18,877 bases of DNA from Puia dinghuensis. Its GTDB lineage: Bacteria > Bacteroidota > Bacteroidia > Chitinophagales > Chitinophagaceae. The notes below the pieces were generated by a model. It was given only the letters and a program-made list of their open reading frames with translations. It did no database searches and was not told where the DNA came from. The DNA is taken from contig JAMFRX010000041.1 of assembly GCA_026224995.1 (NCBI GenBank), positions 1-18,877 of the forward strand. Direction: 5' to 3'. Below are positions 7,465 to 14,043 of the stretch, one piece after another (the first letter of the stretch is position 1; every line of letters starts with the position of its first letter). A program made the position numbers and the translations under genes.

Positions 7465-7514
7465 AGAAAACCCCGCTATTAACCGCCCCTTCCCCTAATA
7501 CAGCGGATTACCCC

Positions 7515-7545
7515 TTGTCTAACCTACAGATACGCATTAGATTTG
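7515..7545 (+). promoter_or_regulatory. Promoter of the LiaF-like signalling operon
   Basis: TTG at 7515-7517, a 20-nt gap, then TAGATTTG at 7538-7545, a perfect match to the Bacteroidota -7 element TAnnTTTG. It lies 19 nt ahead of ATG 7565, giving a leader of roughly 15 nt. This is the best promoter match in the window. Confidence 0.65.
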
Positions 7546-7564
7546 AGTAAAATTCAAAAAAACA

Positions 7565-8497
7565 ATGGACGATAGACAAGTTACAAGGAGGCCAGGCAAG
7601 TCGGGACGGATCTGGGCAGGATGTTTCCTGGTGTTGGTTGGCGGTGTCCTCCTGCTGGACCAGATGGGCTTTCCTCTGCCCGACTGGCTGTTCAGCTGGC
7701 ATATCCTCTTGATAGCCATCGGCCTTTTCATCGGGCTTCGGCACAACTTCCGCGGCGGCGCCTGGCTGATCATGATCCTTGTAGGCGGCGGCTTCCTCAT
7801 ACAGGACTACTACCCTCAAATGGAGATCCACCGCTTCCTCTGGCCGGGTATCCTGATCTTCGTGGGGCTGGTCATCATGCTGCGGCCAAGGCGCAGCTGG
7901 CAGGGCGAGTGGAAGGAAGAATGGAAAAACGAATGGAAAGATGAATGGCGCAGGCGCCACTGGCGCAACCGCGAATGGAACCGGCAGTTCACCCCTGGCG
8001 CTAATCCGGCAGGACCCAACCCCACAGGACCCGGCCCCGCCCCAACTCAGACAGACCCCGCCGACCCTAATGCAGGTCCGGGCGGACCGAACCCTGGCAT
8101 GGGTGGCCCCGGCGGCTCGTTCAGGGCCAACTACTCCTCCGAAGGCCATAATTACTCCTCCGAAGACTTTATAGACACGACATCCGTCTTCGGCGGCGTC
8201 CATAAAAAAGTGGTGTCCAAGAACTTTAAAGGCGGCGACATCACCACCTTCCTCGGCGGCACGGAGATCGACCTTAGCCAGGCCGACTTCAACGGGATCG
8301 CCCGCCTCGACGTCACCCAGGTCTGTGGCGGCACCAAGATCATCGTCCCGCCGCACTGGGAAGTGCGTTCGGAGGTGACCGCCATCTTCGCCGGCTTCGA
8401 AGACAAACGCCAGCAGCCTGCCATCCTGAACCCGGAGAAGATCCTCATCATAGATGGAACATCCATCTTCGGCGGTATCGAGCTTAAGAATTTCTGA
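7565..8497 (+). CDS. LiaF-like membrane protein (four-helix membrane domain plus LiaF C-terminal-type domain)
   Basis: 310 residues. Four predicted membrane helices lie at about 16-32, 45-58, 64-80 and 90-106, with the LVGGVLLLDQMG and LWPGILIFVGLVI patterns typical of the LiaF/DUF5668 membrane domain. A very charged juxtamembrane stretch follows with tryptophan at 112, 116, 120, 124, 128, 133 and 138, then a Pro/Gly-rich linker (about 143-184). Residues about 200-310 fit the cell-wall-active antibiotic response (LiaF-like) domain: FIDTTSVFGGVHKKV, FKGGDITTFLGGTEIDLSQA, GGTKIIVPPHWEV and TSIFGGIELKNF, forming a repetitive beta fold. In Firmicutes LiaF holds a sensor kinase inactive until envelope stress. 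Here it leads an operon with a LytS-type kinase and a LytTR regulator, so an equivalent sensing role is inferred. Confidence 0.8.
   Translation: MDDRQVTRRPGKSGRIWAGCFLVLVGGVLLLDQMGFPLPDWLFSWHILLIAIGLFIGLRHNFRGGAWLIMILVGGGFLIQDYYPQMEIHRFLWPGILIFVGLVIMLRPRRSWQGEWKEEWKNEWKDEWRRRHWRNREWNRQFTPGANPAGPNPTGPGPAPTQTDPADPNAGPGGPNPGMGGPGGSFRANYSSEGHNYSSEDFIDTTSVFGGVHKKVVSKNFKGGDITTFLGGTEIDLSQADFNGIARLDVTQVCGGTKIIVPPHWEVRSEVTAIFAGFEDKRQQPAILNPEKILIIDGTSIFGGIELKNF
7907..7948 (+). repeat. Short 12-bp tandem repeat inside the LiaF-like gene
   Basis: Three and a half units of a 12-bp repeat (GARTGGAARRAN-like: GAGTGGAAGGAA, GAATGGAAAAAC, GAATGGAAAGAT, GAATGG) code for the tetrapeptide pattern E-W-K-x. Because the unit is a multiple of three, gain or loss of copies would change helix length without a frameshift. 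Confidence 0.6.
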
Positions 8498-8513
8498 TCA
8501 AAACTATTGTTTT

Positions 8514-8873
8514 ATGAACTGGTATCTCAGCAAGATCATTTTCAGGATCATCTGCGGCGAAGGCCAACATACGCCGCAATTTGACGAACAGCTGCGCCTC
8601 GTTGCGGCTAACGACGAAGAGGAAGCCTTTCTGAAAGCCATCGCCATCGGCGAGCGCGAACAGGACGGCTTCTACAACCACGAGCAGCAGCTGGTGCAGT
8701 GGAAGTTCATCAACGTGGCGGAGCTTTACCGGCTGAGCGGACTGCTCGACGGAGCCGAGATGTACAGCAGGATACAGGAGACCGACGACGCGGAGGCCTA
8801 TATCGACCTCGCTAATCGCCGGGCCGAACATATCCGTGCCAGCACCACCCATAAAATGTTAAGGCTGCTGTAA
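8514..8873 (+). CDS. DUF4288-like small cytoplasmic protein
   Basis: 119 residues from ATG 8514 (MNWYLSKIIFRIICGEG); an earlier in-frame ATG at 8454 lies inside the preceding gene and was rejected. There is no signal peptide or membrane helix. The N-terminal WYLSKIIF strand, the HTPQFDEQLRLV segment and the central VQWKFINVAELYRL stretch fit what I know of the DUF4288 family, whose function is not established. It begins 16 nt after the LiaF-like gene and ends 9 nt before the kinase, so it is an integral part of the signalling operon. A regulatory or adaptor role is inference from position only. Confidence 0.65.
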   Translation: MNWYLSKIIFRIICGEGQHTPQFDEQLRLVAANDEEEAFLKAIAIGEREQDGFYNHEQQLVQWKFINVAELYRLSGLLDGAEMYSRIQETDDAEAYIDLANRRAEHIRASTTHKMLRLL

Positions 8874-8882
8874 TCGTTAACC

Positions 8883-9932
8883 ATGGCCAAATCTCCGCTT
8901 TCGACCGGCAAATTTCTGTTGATCTTCATCTCCTGGTGGGCCATCTGGGCCTTCCTGCAGACTTCGCTGCTCATCAGCTTCGGCCTTCGTCCTACCACGG
9001 CGCTCACCGACAGCGTCGTCTCCAATGCCCTGGTGGCCCTTAGCTGCGGCTTCCTGAGCAACAACATGCAATACTACCTCCCCAAAAAAGAACGTTACTG
9101 GTATATCCTCTTCATCAGCCTCGCCCTGACCGGCATCATCCTGCTGGCCTGCAAGGCCCTGTTGGTCCCGCTCCTGAGCACCGTTGCTGACGGCGCGGCC
9201 TACGTGCAGTTCTTTAGCCGCAGCTGGCCGGTCCGCTTTGATATCGTCTTCCTCCAGGTGGGCTGCATGGCTATCCTGAGCGTCCTCTGGTATTCCCAGG
9301 AAGAAGAACAGGAGAACCGCACCCGCCGCAACGACGCAGAGCGCCTTGCCAAAGAGGCGGAACTCTTCAAGCTCCGCCAGCAGCTGGCGCCGCATTTTCT
9401 CTTCAACAGCCTCAACTCCATCAGCGCCCTGATCGGCAGCCAGCCGGAACAAGCCCGAAAGATGATCCAGCAGCTCTCGGACTTCCTCCGCGGCAACCTC
9501 AAGAAGGAAGACCAGCAGTGGGTACCCCTTAGTGAAGAGCTTCAATACCTGGAGCTGTATCTGGATATCGAAAAGGTTCGGTTCGGGCATCGCCTTACCA
9601 CGGAGATCATCTGCGACGAACAATGCCTGGGCCTGCGGATGCCGCCGATGCTGCTGCAGCCTATAGTAGAGAACGCGATAAAATTCGGGCTTTATGATAC
9701 CACAGAGGCGGTGACCATCGCCCTGAGAGCAAGGCTGGAAGGGAAGTATGTGATCATCGAAGTAGAAAACCCCTTTGACCCCGAGACGTCCCGGCCCAAG
9801 AAGGGCACCGGCTTCGGACTGACGTCCATCCAACGGCGGCTCTACCTTCTTTTTGCCCGGCCCGACCTGTTGGAGACCCGTGTAGACAACAATCTATTCA
9901 CTACCATCGTAAGAATTCCTCAACAAGTATAA
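8883..9932 (+). CDS. LytS-type sensor histidine kinase
   Basis: 349 residues. Four membrane helices are expected at about 10-32, 43-61, 72-96 and 119-137, with no large extracellular domain, so the signal is probably perceived in the membrane or through a partner such as the LiaF-like protein. A short coiled linker (139-165) leads to the His_kinase domain (PF06580 type): LRQQLAPHFLFNSLNSI with the phospho-acceptor His171, then the N box LLQPIVENAIKFG with Asn264, and a glycine-rich G box GTGFGL (308-313). All catalytic elements are present, so it should be active. It autophosphorylates and passes the phosphate to the LytTR regulator encoded 2 nt downstream. No Shine-Dalgarno sequence is seen. 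Confidence 0.9.
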   Translation: MAKSPLSTGKFLLIFISWWAIWAFLQTSLLISFGLRPTTALTDSVVSNALVALSCGFLSNNMQYYLPKKERYWYILFISLALTGIILLACKALLVPLLSTVADGAAYVQFFSRSWPVRFDIVFLQVGCMAILSVLWYSQEEEQENRTRRNDAERLAKEAELFKLRQQLAPHFLFNSLNSISALIGSQPEQARKMIQQLSDFLRGNLKKEDQQWVPLSEELQYLELYLDIEKVRFGHRLTTEIICDEQCLGLRMPPMLLQPIVENAIKFGLYDTTEAVTIALRARLEGKYVIIEVENPFDPETSRPKKGTGFGLTSIQRRLYLLFARPDLLETRVDNNLFTTIVRIPQQV

Positions 9933-9934
9933 CC

Positions 9935-10765
9935 ATGAGCACTAACACCACAACTCCCATCAAAGCCATCATCATCGACGACGAGCCACTCGCCCGCATG
10001 ATCGTAAAAGAGTACCTGGCGACCCATAAGGAGATCACGGTCCTCCAGGAATGCAGCGATGGGTTCGAAGGGATCAAGGCCATTCAACAATTCCATCCCG
10101 ACCTGATCTTCCTGGATAGCCAGATGCCCAAGATCAACGGCTTCGAGATGCTCGAGCTGGTGGAGCAGCCACCGGCCGTGATCTTTACGACCGCCTTTGA
10201 CGAATATGCCATCAAGGCTTTCGAGAGTCACGCCGTCGACTACCTGCTGAAGCCTTTTAGTAAGGAGCGGTTTGACAAGGCGATCCGCAAATGGCTGGAT
10301 CAGCATGCGCTGCGGCAGAATGCCGGTGGTCAGCAGGCAGGTGCGGGCGAAGGTTCGCCCACCCCCGCGCCCGGCGGCGAGCATGACAACGATACCACGG
10401 GCGCCTTGCTGGAGACGGCCTCCCTGTCCCCTTCGCAACAGCAGCGCATCGTGGTCAAGACTGGCGGCAAGATCAAGATCATCCCACTGGAAGATATCCA
10501 TTACCTGGAAGCGGCCGACGATTATGTGAAGATCCACACCCATAGTGGCGCCTTCCTCAAGAACCGGACGATGAGCTTCTTCGAACGCGCCCTCGACCCG
10601 ACGCAATTCGTACGTACGCACCGCTCTTATATCCTGAACGTGCAGCAGGTCACGCGTATCGACCCCTACGAGAAAGATAGCCATCTCTGCATCCTCCAGT
10701 CAGGCGCGCAGGTGCCGGTGAGCAAGGCGGGATATGTGAAGCTCAAGGCTGTTTTGGGGCTGTGA
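9935..10765 (+). CDS. LytTR-family response regulator
   Basis: 276 residues. The receiver domain (about 8-125) has the acidic pair Asp15-Asp16, the phospho-acceptor Asp61 in LIFLDSQMP, Thr85/Thr86 in IFTTAF and Lys106 in LLKPFS. An unusually long, low-complexity linker (about 128-165, rich in Gly, Pro, Ala and Gln) joins it to a LytTR DNA-binding domain: RIVVKTGGKIKIIPLEDIHYLEA, DDYVKIHT, FVRTHRSYILNV and VPVSKAGYVKLK. LytTR proteins bind direct repeats as dimers and activate transcription. It is the natural partner of the kinase 2 nt upstream. The last 23 nt overlap the end of the convergent aldo/keto reductase gene. Confidence 0.9.
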   Translation: MSTNTTTPIKAIIIDDEPLARMIVKEYLATHKEITVLQECSDGFEGIKAIQQFHPDLIFLDSQMPKINGFEMLELVEQPPAVIFTTAFDEYAIKAFESHAVDYLLKPFSKERFDKAIRKWLDQHALRQNAGGQQAGAGEGSPTPAPGGEHDNDTTGALLETASLSPSQQQRIVVKTGGKIKIIPLEDIHYLEAADDYVKIHTHSGAFLKNRTMSFFERALDPTQFVRTHRSYILNVQQVTRIDPYEKDSHLCILQSGAQVPVSKAGYVKLKAVLGL

Positions 10766-11783
10766 GCGCCTCTTTTACCGGGCCATCCATCACCATTTCC
10801 GAAAACCAATTGGGATAGACCTTCGCAGGCTGCGTCAGCTCATCCAGGTTCGCGATCTCCTGGGCGCTGAGCTCCAGGTTGGCAGCCGCCAGGTTGTCTT
10901 CGAGCTGATGCGATTTAGACGCCCCTACGATGACGCTCGTGACGGCCTTTTTCGCCAGGAGCCAGGCGATAGCGACCTGGGCCACGCTGGCCTTGTGCGC
11001 CCCGGCGATCTCCCGCAGCCTGTCGACAAGCCGGAAGCCGAACTCCTTGTCGAAGGGCATGATGTCGAAGCCGGACATGCGATTATCCTTATCCGTGAGG
11101 TTTTCCCGGGTATACTTACCTGACAGGAACCCGCTGACCAAAGGGCTCCAGACTGTGAGGCCGAGGCCATAGCGCTGGAACATGGGGATGAGATCTCTTT
11201 CCAGATCACGAATGAGCAGTGAGTAATGCATCTGCCCATGCGTAAACGGCGCCCAGCCGTGGGCTTTTTGCAGCTCCATGGCCGCGGCGACTTTCCATGC
11301 CGACCAGTTGGAGAAGCCGATATACCGCACCTTCCCAGAACGCACCACTTCGTCCAGGGCTGCCAGGGTCTCTTCCAGCGGAGTATGGGGGTCTTCCTTA
11401 TGGGCAAGATAGAAGTCGATGAAATCCGTATCCAGCCGCTTAAGGCTTTGATCGATGGACCAGAGGATATGCCGCCGGCTGAGCCCACTCTGGACCAGTC
11501 CCGGTCCCGTCCGGTTGCCCACTTTCGTGGTGATCACCAGCTCCGCCCGGCGCCCCTTGAGCGCGCGGCCCAGCATGATCTCCGACTCCCCGCCGGCATA
11601 GGCGTCCGCCGTGTCGAAGAAATTGATCCCCGCGTCCAGCGCCCGCCCGACCATGGCATCGGCATCCGCCGCTTCGGTCTTGTAAACGGATGCAAAGCTC
11701 TTGTTCCCGGCCGTGAAGGTCATGGCCCCAAAGGACAGCCGCGACACGATAAGTCCTGTGTTTCCCAATGTTGTATATTGCAT
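10743..11783 (-). CDS. Aldo/keto reductase
   Basis: 346 residues from the ATG complementary to 11781-11783 (MQYTTLGNTGLIVSRLSFGA, the standard family start); a TTG two codons further up is possible but not needed. The catalytic tetrad is complete: Asp57 (FFDTADAY), Tyr62, Lys87 (VITTKVG) and His128 (FYLAHKEDP). Further family marks are GRALDAGINFFD, LKRLDTDFIDFY, RYIGFSNWSA and the NADPH-binding end region VIVGASKSHQLEDNL. It is a soluble NAD(P)H-dependent oxidoreductase of the COG0667 (Tas/YajO-like) type acting on aldehydes or ketones; the substrate cannot be read off. Its 3' end overlaps the LytTR gene by 23 nt, and its start codon lies 15 nt from that of the divergent exported protein. 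AACTTTTG on the minus strand, 3 nt before the ATG, is a one-mismatch -7 element. Confidence 0.9.
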   Translation of the reverse strand: MQYTTLGNTGLIVSRLSFGAMTFTAGNKSFASVYKTEAADADAMVGRALDAGINFFDTADAYAGGESEIMLGRALKGRRAELVITTKVGNRTGPGLVQSGLSRRHILWSIDQSLKRLDTDFIDFYLAHKEDPHTPLEETLAALDEVVRSGKVRYIGFSNWSAWKVAAAMELQKAHGWAPFTHGQMHYSLLIRDLERDLIPMFQRYGLGLTVWSPLVSGFLSGKYTRENLTDKDNRMSGFDIMPFDKEFGFRLVDRLREIAGAHKASVAQVAIAWLLAKKAVTSVIVGASKSHQLEDNLAAANLELSAQEIANLDELTQPAKVYPNWFSEMVMDGPVKEALTAPKQP

Positions 11784-11798
11784 AGTCAAAAGTTTTAT

Positions 11799-12518
11799 AT
11801 GTACGCGTTACTCTTATCCTTCCTCTCCTGCATATTTGCTCAGGCACCAGCCCGCCAATATTATACCATATTCAGCAATCACCGCGTCGCGTCCTTTACC
11901 AGTACCGGCGACAGCATCGTGATCCTCAAGGCCACCAATCGTCCGGGCAATCAGGATGCCCCTATCCGGTACAAGGTGCTGGTCAGCGAGCGGCACGGGC
12001 AATATTCGTGGTTATACGTGCAGCAGCCTGGCCCGGCGGTGAACAGGATCGGACTTGCCGTGAAAAACTTCGGCCTCGTCGTTCTCTATACTTCGACCGA
12101 CAAGGGGCGGCTCTACCTGCTGGATGAGCGGGCTTCGCGGTTCGCTACACTGGAAGCGTGTAAGGCTGCGACGGCCAGCTTCGACCCTACCAAAAAGTTC
12201 TTTACCACCTGGTATTCTTCCGACTCCTTTGCCGTCTTCTCCAAATGGCCTGCGCTGAAGACTGCGGACAGCGCTACCGTGAGTGCGGTTGTCGGCGACT
12301 GGCGCAAGGCGTACCATGACGCTGCCCCGCTGGTCAGCAATACCCCGGCGGCCGACATCTATGGCGCTGGCACCGGCCAGGACCTGCTGAACAAAGCATT
12401 GATCGACCATCACCTGAATCCATCGGCTACTCTAGGGGAACTAGATGCTGCAGTGGGACATCGTCTCGATCTTCTCGTTTTGCCGAAAAGGCCGACCGCT
12501 GCGCCGCCCGTTCATTAA
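11799..12518 (+). CDS. Exported protein of unknown function
   Basis: 239 residues from ATG 11799. The frame is open for a further 573 nt upstream, but that part is antisense to the aldo/keto reductase and is not credible. MYALLLSFLSCIFAQA is a short signal peptide with cleavage expected after AQA (16); the cysteine at 11 is too early for a lipobox. The first half of the mature protein is beta-rich (YYTIFSNHRVASFTSTGDSIVILKA, YKVLVSERHGQYSWLYVQ, GLVVLYTS); the second half is more helical and includes FFTTWYSSDSFAVFSKW. I do not recognise the family. Its stop codon shares bases with that of anmK on the other strand (TTAA, 12515-12518). Confidence 0.6.
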   Translation: MYALLLSFLSCIFAQAPARQYYTIFSNHRVASFTSTGDSIVILKATNRPGNQDAPIRYKVLVSERHGQYSWLYVQQPGPAVNRIGLAVKNFGLVVLYTSTDKGRLYLLDERASRFATLEACKAATASFDPTKKFFTTWYSSDSFAVFSKWPALKTADSATVSAVVGDWRKAYHDAAPLVSNTPAADIYGAGTGQDLLNKALIDHHLNPSATLGELDAAVGHRLDLLVLPKRPTAAPPVH

Positions 12519-13600
12519 GCCTCCTGCCCGATCCATACGGCCCCGCCGATACTATCCCTGCTCGCACCCGTAACACTCGCCAAAACATTGTTCTCTTCGC
12601 GCCAGCGCAACACCCCCATAAGCGCCATAATGATCGCCTCCTTGTAGTCGACCAGATCCTTGTCGGGCACGACCAACATAACCTCCAGCTTTGCCTTCAA
12701 CCGTTCCACTAAGAAGGTATTGTGTACGCCGCCGCCGGTAACAAGCATTTTAGCATCGGCTTTGTGGCCGTCGCCGACAGCCCTGGCTACCTGCTCCGCG
12801 ATATGCTCCACATAGGTCCGCAACGCATCGGCGGTACTAAGCCCCCGCGCCTGGATCAACGGCAATACCGTCTGCACACCAAATTCGTTGCCCAGGCTCT
12901 TAGGCCAGGGGAGATCATAGTAGGGCAATGCATTCAGCTGCTGCAAAAGCTCTTCGTCTACACGGCCGCTTGCCGCCAGCGCCCCGCCCTTATCCTGGTG
13001 CAAGCCTTCCTGTTCCGCCAGGGCATTGAGCACCCTGTTGGCGGGACAGATGTCGAAGGCCACCGGGCCCTGCGACACATTGGCGATCCCACCCAGGTTC
13101 AGGAAGAGCTGGTAGTCGGGCAGCAACAGCCGTTCGCCGATCGGGACGATAGGTGCGCCCTGTCCGCCCAGCGCGAGGTCCATGGCCCGCAGGTCGCTCA
13201 CCACATTGATGCGCGTCTCCGCCGCAATGGCTGCCCCATCACCCAGCTGCGCCGTCATCTGTCGACCCGGAACATGAAAAGCCGTATGACCATGACTGAC
13301 GATCAGCTGAACCTGGTAGTATAAATTTAGTTGGTCTATGAAATAATTTATCTGCTGTCCCAGCCAATGCCCATAATCCACATGCAGGAGCTGATAGTCC
13401 AGGGCGGAAAGGCCCGGAGCCGCAGCCAGCGATTGCTTCCAGTGATCCTCGTAAGGACAGTGGCCGGTGTGGACCAACGTATATTCCCACGTCCGGGGCT
13501 GCTCCTTCGAACTAGCGACCCGCTCCTGCAGATGGACATATGCGATGTCCAGACCGTCCAGGGAGCTGCCGCTCATCAAACCGATGACTTTGTAAACCAT
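12515..13600 (-). CDS. anmK: Anhydro-N-acetylmuramic acid kinase
   Basis: 361 residues, near the usual 370. The start is set at the ATG complementary to 13598-13600 (MVYKVIGLMSGSSLDGLDIA), which carries the family's N-terminal phosphate-binding GLMSGSSLDG; the frame is open upstream but lacks homology and passes through the promoter. Other marks are SHGHTAFHVPG (102-112), SDLRAMDLALGGQGAP (135-150, with Asp141 in the position of the catalytic aspartate of the family), NLGGIANVS (168-176), PKSLGNEF (233-240), VTGGGVHN (287-294) and EAIIMALMG (321-329). AnmK phosphorylates and opens 1,6-anhydro-MurNAc to MurNAc-6-phosphate, a cytoplasmic step in peptidoglycan recycling. The partner etherase MurQ is not in this window. 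A good promoter lies just upstream. Confidence 0.93.
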   Translation of the reverse strand: MVYKVIGLMSGSSLDGLDIAYVHLQERVASSKEQPRTWEYTLVHTGHCPYEDHWKQSLAAAPGLSALDYQLLHVDYGHWLGQQINYFIDQLNLYYQVQLIVSHGHTAFHVPGRQMTAQLGDGAAIAAETRINVVSDLRAMDLALGGQGAPIVPIGERLLLPDYQLFLNLGGIANVSQGPVAFDICPANRVLNALAEQEGLHQDKGGALAASGRVDEELLQQLNALPYYDLPWPKSLGNEFGVQTVLPLIQARGLSTADALRTYVEHIAEQVARAVGDGHKADAKMLVTGGGVHNTFLVERLKAKLEVMLVVPDKDLVDYKEAIIMALMGVLRWREENNVLASVTGASRDSIGGAVWIGQEA

Positions 13601-13605
13601 AGCCG

Positions 13606-13634
13606 CAAAAATACGGGATCTGCCCCGGCTACAA
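13606..13634 (-). promoter_or_regulatory. Predicted promoter of anmK
   Basis: On the minus strand, TTG (complement of 13632-13634), an 18-nt gap, then TATTTTTG (complement of 13606-13613), a perfect TAnnTTTG. It ends 5 nt before the anmK ATG, which predicts a leaderless or very short-leader mRNA and also supports the chosen start codon. Confidence 0.55.
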
Positions 13635-13782
13635 GCCCCAACTACCCGGAACCATGAAGGCAAATGGGGAATCCATGCCCCATATTTATAGAAAGGACTG
13701 CAATCGGCCGTCCACGCGGCATTGGCAGATTATTTGTTTTTCTAAGATCAAACAACCTGTATAACGTTTAAAATTAATCATC

Positions 13783-13929
13783 ATGGGAGGTCTTCTTTAC
13801 ATCATCGCCGTCATCCTGGTCATCTTCTGGGCTATCGGCTACTTTGGCTATCATGCCGGAGGTATCATCCACGTCCTGCTGGTCATCGCCTTGATCGCTG
13901 TCCTGCTGCGGGTTATCCGCAGTGCGTAG
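13783..13929 (+). CDS. Small lmo0937-family membrane protein
   Basis: 48 residues, MGGLLYIIAVILVIFWAIGY then FGYHAGGIIHVLLVIALIAV and LLRVIRSA. Two membrane helices (about 3-20 and 28-43) are joined by a short loop with Gly-Tyr-His. This length and pattern, including the opening L-Y-x-I-A-V-I-L-V-I-x-W-x-I-G-x-F-G-Y and the closing LLRxI, match the lmo0937/DUF5670 family of tiny membrane proteins common in Bacteroidota and often seen among stress-induced genes. Function unknown. It stands alone between anmK (divergent) and the phosphoesterase, and the spacer upstream is AT-rich. Confidence 0.8.
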   Translation: MGGLLYIIAVILVIFWAIGYFGYHAGGIIHVLLVIALIAVLLRVIRSA

Positions 13930-13934
13930 TCGTC

Positions 13935-13965
13935 GCACCTGCCGGTTACCCTGCCGGCAGGTTGC
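13935..13965 (+). terminator. Hairpin after the lmo0937-family gene, possible weak terminator
   Basis: ACCTGCCGG (13937-13945) pairs perfectly with CCGGCAGGT (13954-13962) around an 8-nt loop; two more pairs (13935-13936 with 13964-13965) form if T13963 bulges. An AT-rich but not T-rich stretch follows (ATAATTAATG), so termination strength is uncertain. Confidence 0.5.
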
Positions 13966-14043
13966 ATAATTAATGAAACCATCATCAACGGGTAACATTC
14001 TATTAACCTGTGTAGTGGTCCTTTGATGCAAATTTTATTTGCT

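Noticed and set aside
7508..8356. 282-codon minus-strand open frame
   Set aside because: Antisense to the LiaF-like gene and crosses its promoter; low-complexity composition.
8877..9833. 318-codon minus-strand open frame
   Set aside because: Antisense to the histidine kinase, which has all catalytic motifs on the plus strand.
11226..11798. Long N-terminal extension of the exported protein gene
   Set aside because: Antisense to the aldo/keto reductase; the signal peptide begins at ATG 11799.
13601..13663. Upstream extension of anmK
   Set aside because: Passes through the predicted promoter and precedes the conserved VIGLMSGSS start of the family.
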